The notes beneath the pieces were generated by a model that worked only from the letters and a program-made list of their open reading frames with translations, had not been told where the DNA came from and searched no databases. DNA of 64,000 nt from Watersipora subatra (lineage: Eukaryota; Bryozoa; Gymnolaemata; Cheilostomatida; Watersiporidae). The stretch's first letter is position 1, and each line of letters begins with the position of its first letter. Both the position numbers and the translations under genes were made by a program. The DNA lies in assembly GCF_963576615.1 (NCBI RefSeq), contig NC_088712.1:21047870-21111869 (forward strand), written 5' to 3'. Below are positions 62,901 to 64,000 of this stretch, piece after piece.

Positions 62901-63673
62901 TTAGTACTTGGAACACTTATTAGTACTTAGAACACTTATCAGTACTTGGAACACTTATCAGTACTTGGAACACTTATTAGTACTTAGAACACTTATTAGT
63001 ACTCAAAACACTTATTAGTACTTGGAACACTTATTCGAACTTGGAACACTTATTAGTACTTAGAACACTTATTAGTACTTGGAACACTTATTCGAACTTA
63101 GAACACTTATTAGTACTTAGAACACTTATCAGTACTCAGAACACTTATCAGTACTTGAAAAATTAAATAAGCTAGGAAGGTTAATGGAATCAACGCTGCA
63201 ACAAAAATAATGTTGGTTGTAAAAATATTTGCTCTACAAATAATGAGAAATACAAACAATTGGTTCGACTCGAGTTAAATTTGTGGGCTCAATTGTTACG
63301 AAACTGTCTGAACAAACAGACATCTGACTGCATTTGCGATTCATTCATTCAAGTTTACAACACTCAGATTTAATTCATTTATTCAAGTTTACAACACTTA
63401 GATTTAATTCATTTATTCAAGTTTACAACACTCAGATTTAAACTACTGAAGACATCACTAGTCTTACCCTTGTGTTGGCTGCCATATCCACCGCTCTGAT
63501 CAGCTGAGAAACTTTATTTTCAGCCTCAGTCAGGTTGTTTGGTATCGACTTTTCCACACAGCACACCAATTCAATGCGGTTAGTAATGTCCATCGATTCA
63601 GTACGCATCTTTTGCCGCAACTCTTCTGCGAAGAGGTTGACGTCAATGATCGAGTGATTCATGTCATCCATTT
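53941..63673 (-). CDS. TRIM-like protein, coiled coil plus beta-propeller (5' end outside window)
   Basis: Minus-strand exons: 63468-63673, 60084-60296, 56461-57270 and 53941-54080 (TAA at 53943-53941). The first two encode polar helical segments with E/Q/K heptads (L-R-Q-K-M-R; K-R-E-Q-L-Q-S-L-L-Q-F-M), typical of the TRIM coiled coil after B-boxes. The third gives 270 residues with beta-propeller-like repeats (I-T-V-S-S-D-G-G-I-L-V-L-G; H-P-S-G-I-C-V-G-S-D-E-Y-I-Y-V-G). The last adds another blade (V-T-D-I-A-V-S-P-S). Joins 60084/57270 and 56461/54080 agree in phase 1. The join from 63468 (phase 0) to 60296 (phase 1) does not, so an exon is probably missed between them. RING and B-box would be upstream of the window. 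E3 ligase or RNA-binding roles are known for TRIM-NHL proteins, but this one is diverged. Confidence 0.72.
54400..56460. other. Intron of the TRIM-like gene with repeats
   Basis: A perfect short palindrome lies just upstream, at about 54359-54408 (CTATCAGATAGCCTGTTCAC and its complement). A Helitron-type start A|TCTATATATATATTTCTC is at 54891-54910, followed by a tRNA-like stretch near 54960-55020. A Helitron-like 3' part at 55635-56131 matches 28890-29372 and ends TTTTTCTAG|T. No exon seen. Confidence 0.45.
58018..58218 (+). CDS. Unidentified 66-codon open frame in the TACCCTA element
   Basis: ATG at 58018 to TGA. It has a beta-strand/helix-like start (M-I-A-R-V-V-D-V-I-L-R-R), then E-I-E-V-E-V-T-A-A-A and a Lys-rich segment. 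Divergent to the small minus-strand gene, 450 bp away. An upstream exon (57854-57871, ATG-AAC-CAA) splicing at GTG|GTAAGT would enter a different frame and stop after 18 codons. It could be chance. Confidence 0.25.
   Translation: MIARVVDVILRRSPIIQGGLEIEVEVTAAANEENISVLKKEKKTPLRAQIFGQPAELCNSKPRGAF
58667..58973 (-). CDS. Possible two-exon small acidic protein inside the TACCCTA element
   Basis: Exon one 58863-58973 (ATG, 37 codons) ends ATT-ATG|GTATGT; exon two 58667-58705 follows CTGCAG and ends with TAG; both in phase 0, 49 residues. The N-terminus is Ser-rich (MASSSQKISPSLF), followed by acidic E-D-D-H-D-S-D-L-D. Good splice sites and matching phase are the only support; no homologue is known to me. 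Confidence 0.35.
59835..60020. repeat. 26-bp tandem repeat
   Basis: About seven copies of CTCAACTCTATACTCTCCTA then ACTTAT, 64 bases from the exon at 60084-60296 in the TRIM-like gene. Confidence 0.85.
60508..63165. repeat. 20-bp minisatellite with higher-order structure, 2.66 kb
   Basis: About 130 copies of TTAGTACTTGGAACACTTA plus one base, with GG/AG and TTAG/TCAG variants. Marker variants recur: TAAAGTACTCAG at about 60714, 61188 and 61665 (spacing about 475 bp), and ATGAAGAACACTTAATAGTA near 62374, 62545, 62679 and 62849. Whole blocks have therefore been duplicated as higher-order units. The core AAGTACTT is a short palindrome. It lies within an intron of the TRIM-like gene. Confidence 0.95.
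63329..63440. repeat. 34-bp tandem repeat, three copies
   Basis: TTCATTTATTCAAGTTTACA then ACACTTAGATTTAA, ending 28 bases before the exon at 63468-63673. Confidence 0.85.
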
Positions 63674-64000
63674 CTGTAAAGAGTTAAATGTCAGTCATAT
63701 CTTGATATACAGTTCCTATATCTGTATCTCTCAGTTCCTAAGTTATGTAGTTTCTATCAATGTTATAGGTATGATAGTCAGATAACTTTATAATCCAAAA
63801 CATTCTAATAAAGTTCTACCGAAATATTGTTGTATTGAGCTGGTATTGTTTAGATTGCATAGTCCAACAGGCTGAAAGTTTACATTGACTTCTAGTCTAA
63901 AATTTTTTTATAGACGTGGAAAAGTGGAAAGGTTTGCATAGACTTCTAGGCTGTAGACATTTAGTGCAATAGAACAGAAGTTACGAGCGTCAATCCATAC

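Noticed and set aside
60508..63165. CRISPR array
   Set aside because: The 20-bp units are contiguous with no unique spacers and the context is an animal intron; it is a minisatellite.

Overview
The window is AT-rich nuclear DNA from an intron-rich animal. Short exons separated by long introns, GT/AG splice sites and AATAAA signals show it is not prokaryotic. Several DNA-transposon families, Helitron-like elements and LINE relics are present. An invertebrate, probably a lophotrochozoan, fits best, but no gene here fixes the phylum.

Layout. 44-187 (+) is the last exon of a gene entering from the left. 1785-23013 (+) is an unrecognised basic-then-Ser/Thr-rich protein spread over at least nine exons. 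26021-31802 (+) and 36439-45342 (+) are tandem paralogues of a four-helix membrane protein with a Cys-rich N-terminus and a proline-rich tail. The tail exon of the first copy is followed by two decayed copies of itself. 46563-50618 is a TTAA-flanked transposon with about 135-bp inverted ends. It carries a THAP-like transposase (+) and a small P2RX7-C-like zinc-site gene (-), and is best assigned to the Kolobok superfamily. Two internally deleted relatives lie at 6439-7322 and 38040-38935. 53941-63673 (-) is the 3' part of a TRIM-like gene (coiled coil, then beta-propeller) whose 5' end lies beyond the window.

Most other DNA is repeats. They include short and longer Helitron-like elements with TC...CTAGT ends, TA-flanked pogo/Tigger-like elements, an 8-bp-TSD hAT-like MITE, foldback elements, a reverse-transcriptase relic and an RLE-type LINE tail. 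There are many minisatellites, notably 2.66 kb of a 20-bp unit with higher-order structure inside an intron of the TRIM-like gene.

The host genes show no shared pathway. The most coherent system is the Kolobok-like family: one long two-gene copy, now damaged, and short derivatives with the same ends. One derivative landed in a minisatellite whose neighbouring unit preserves the empty target site. Exon joins were judged by eye from reading frame and splice phase; no search or alignment was run.
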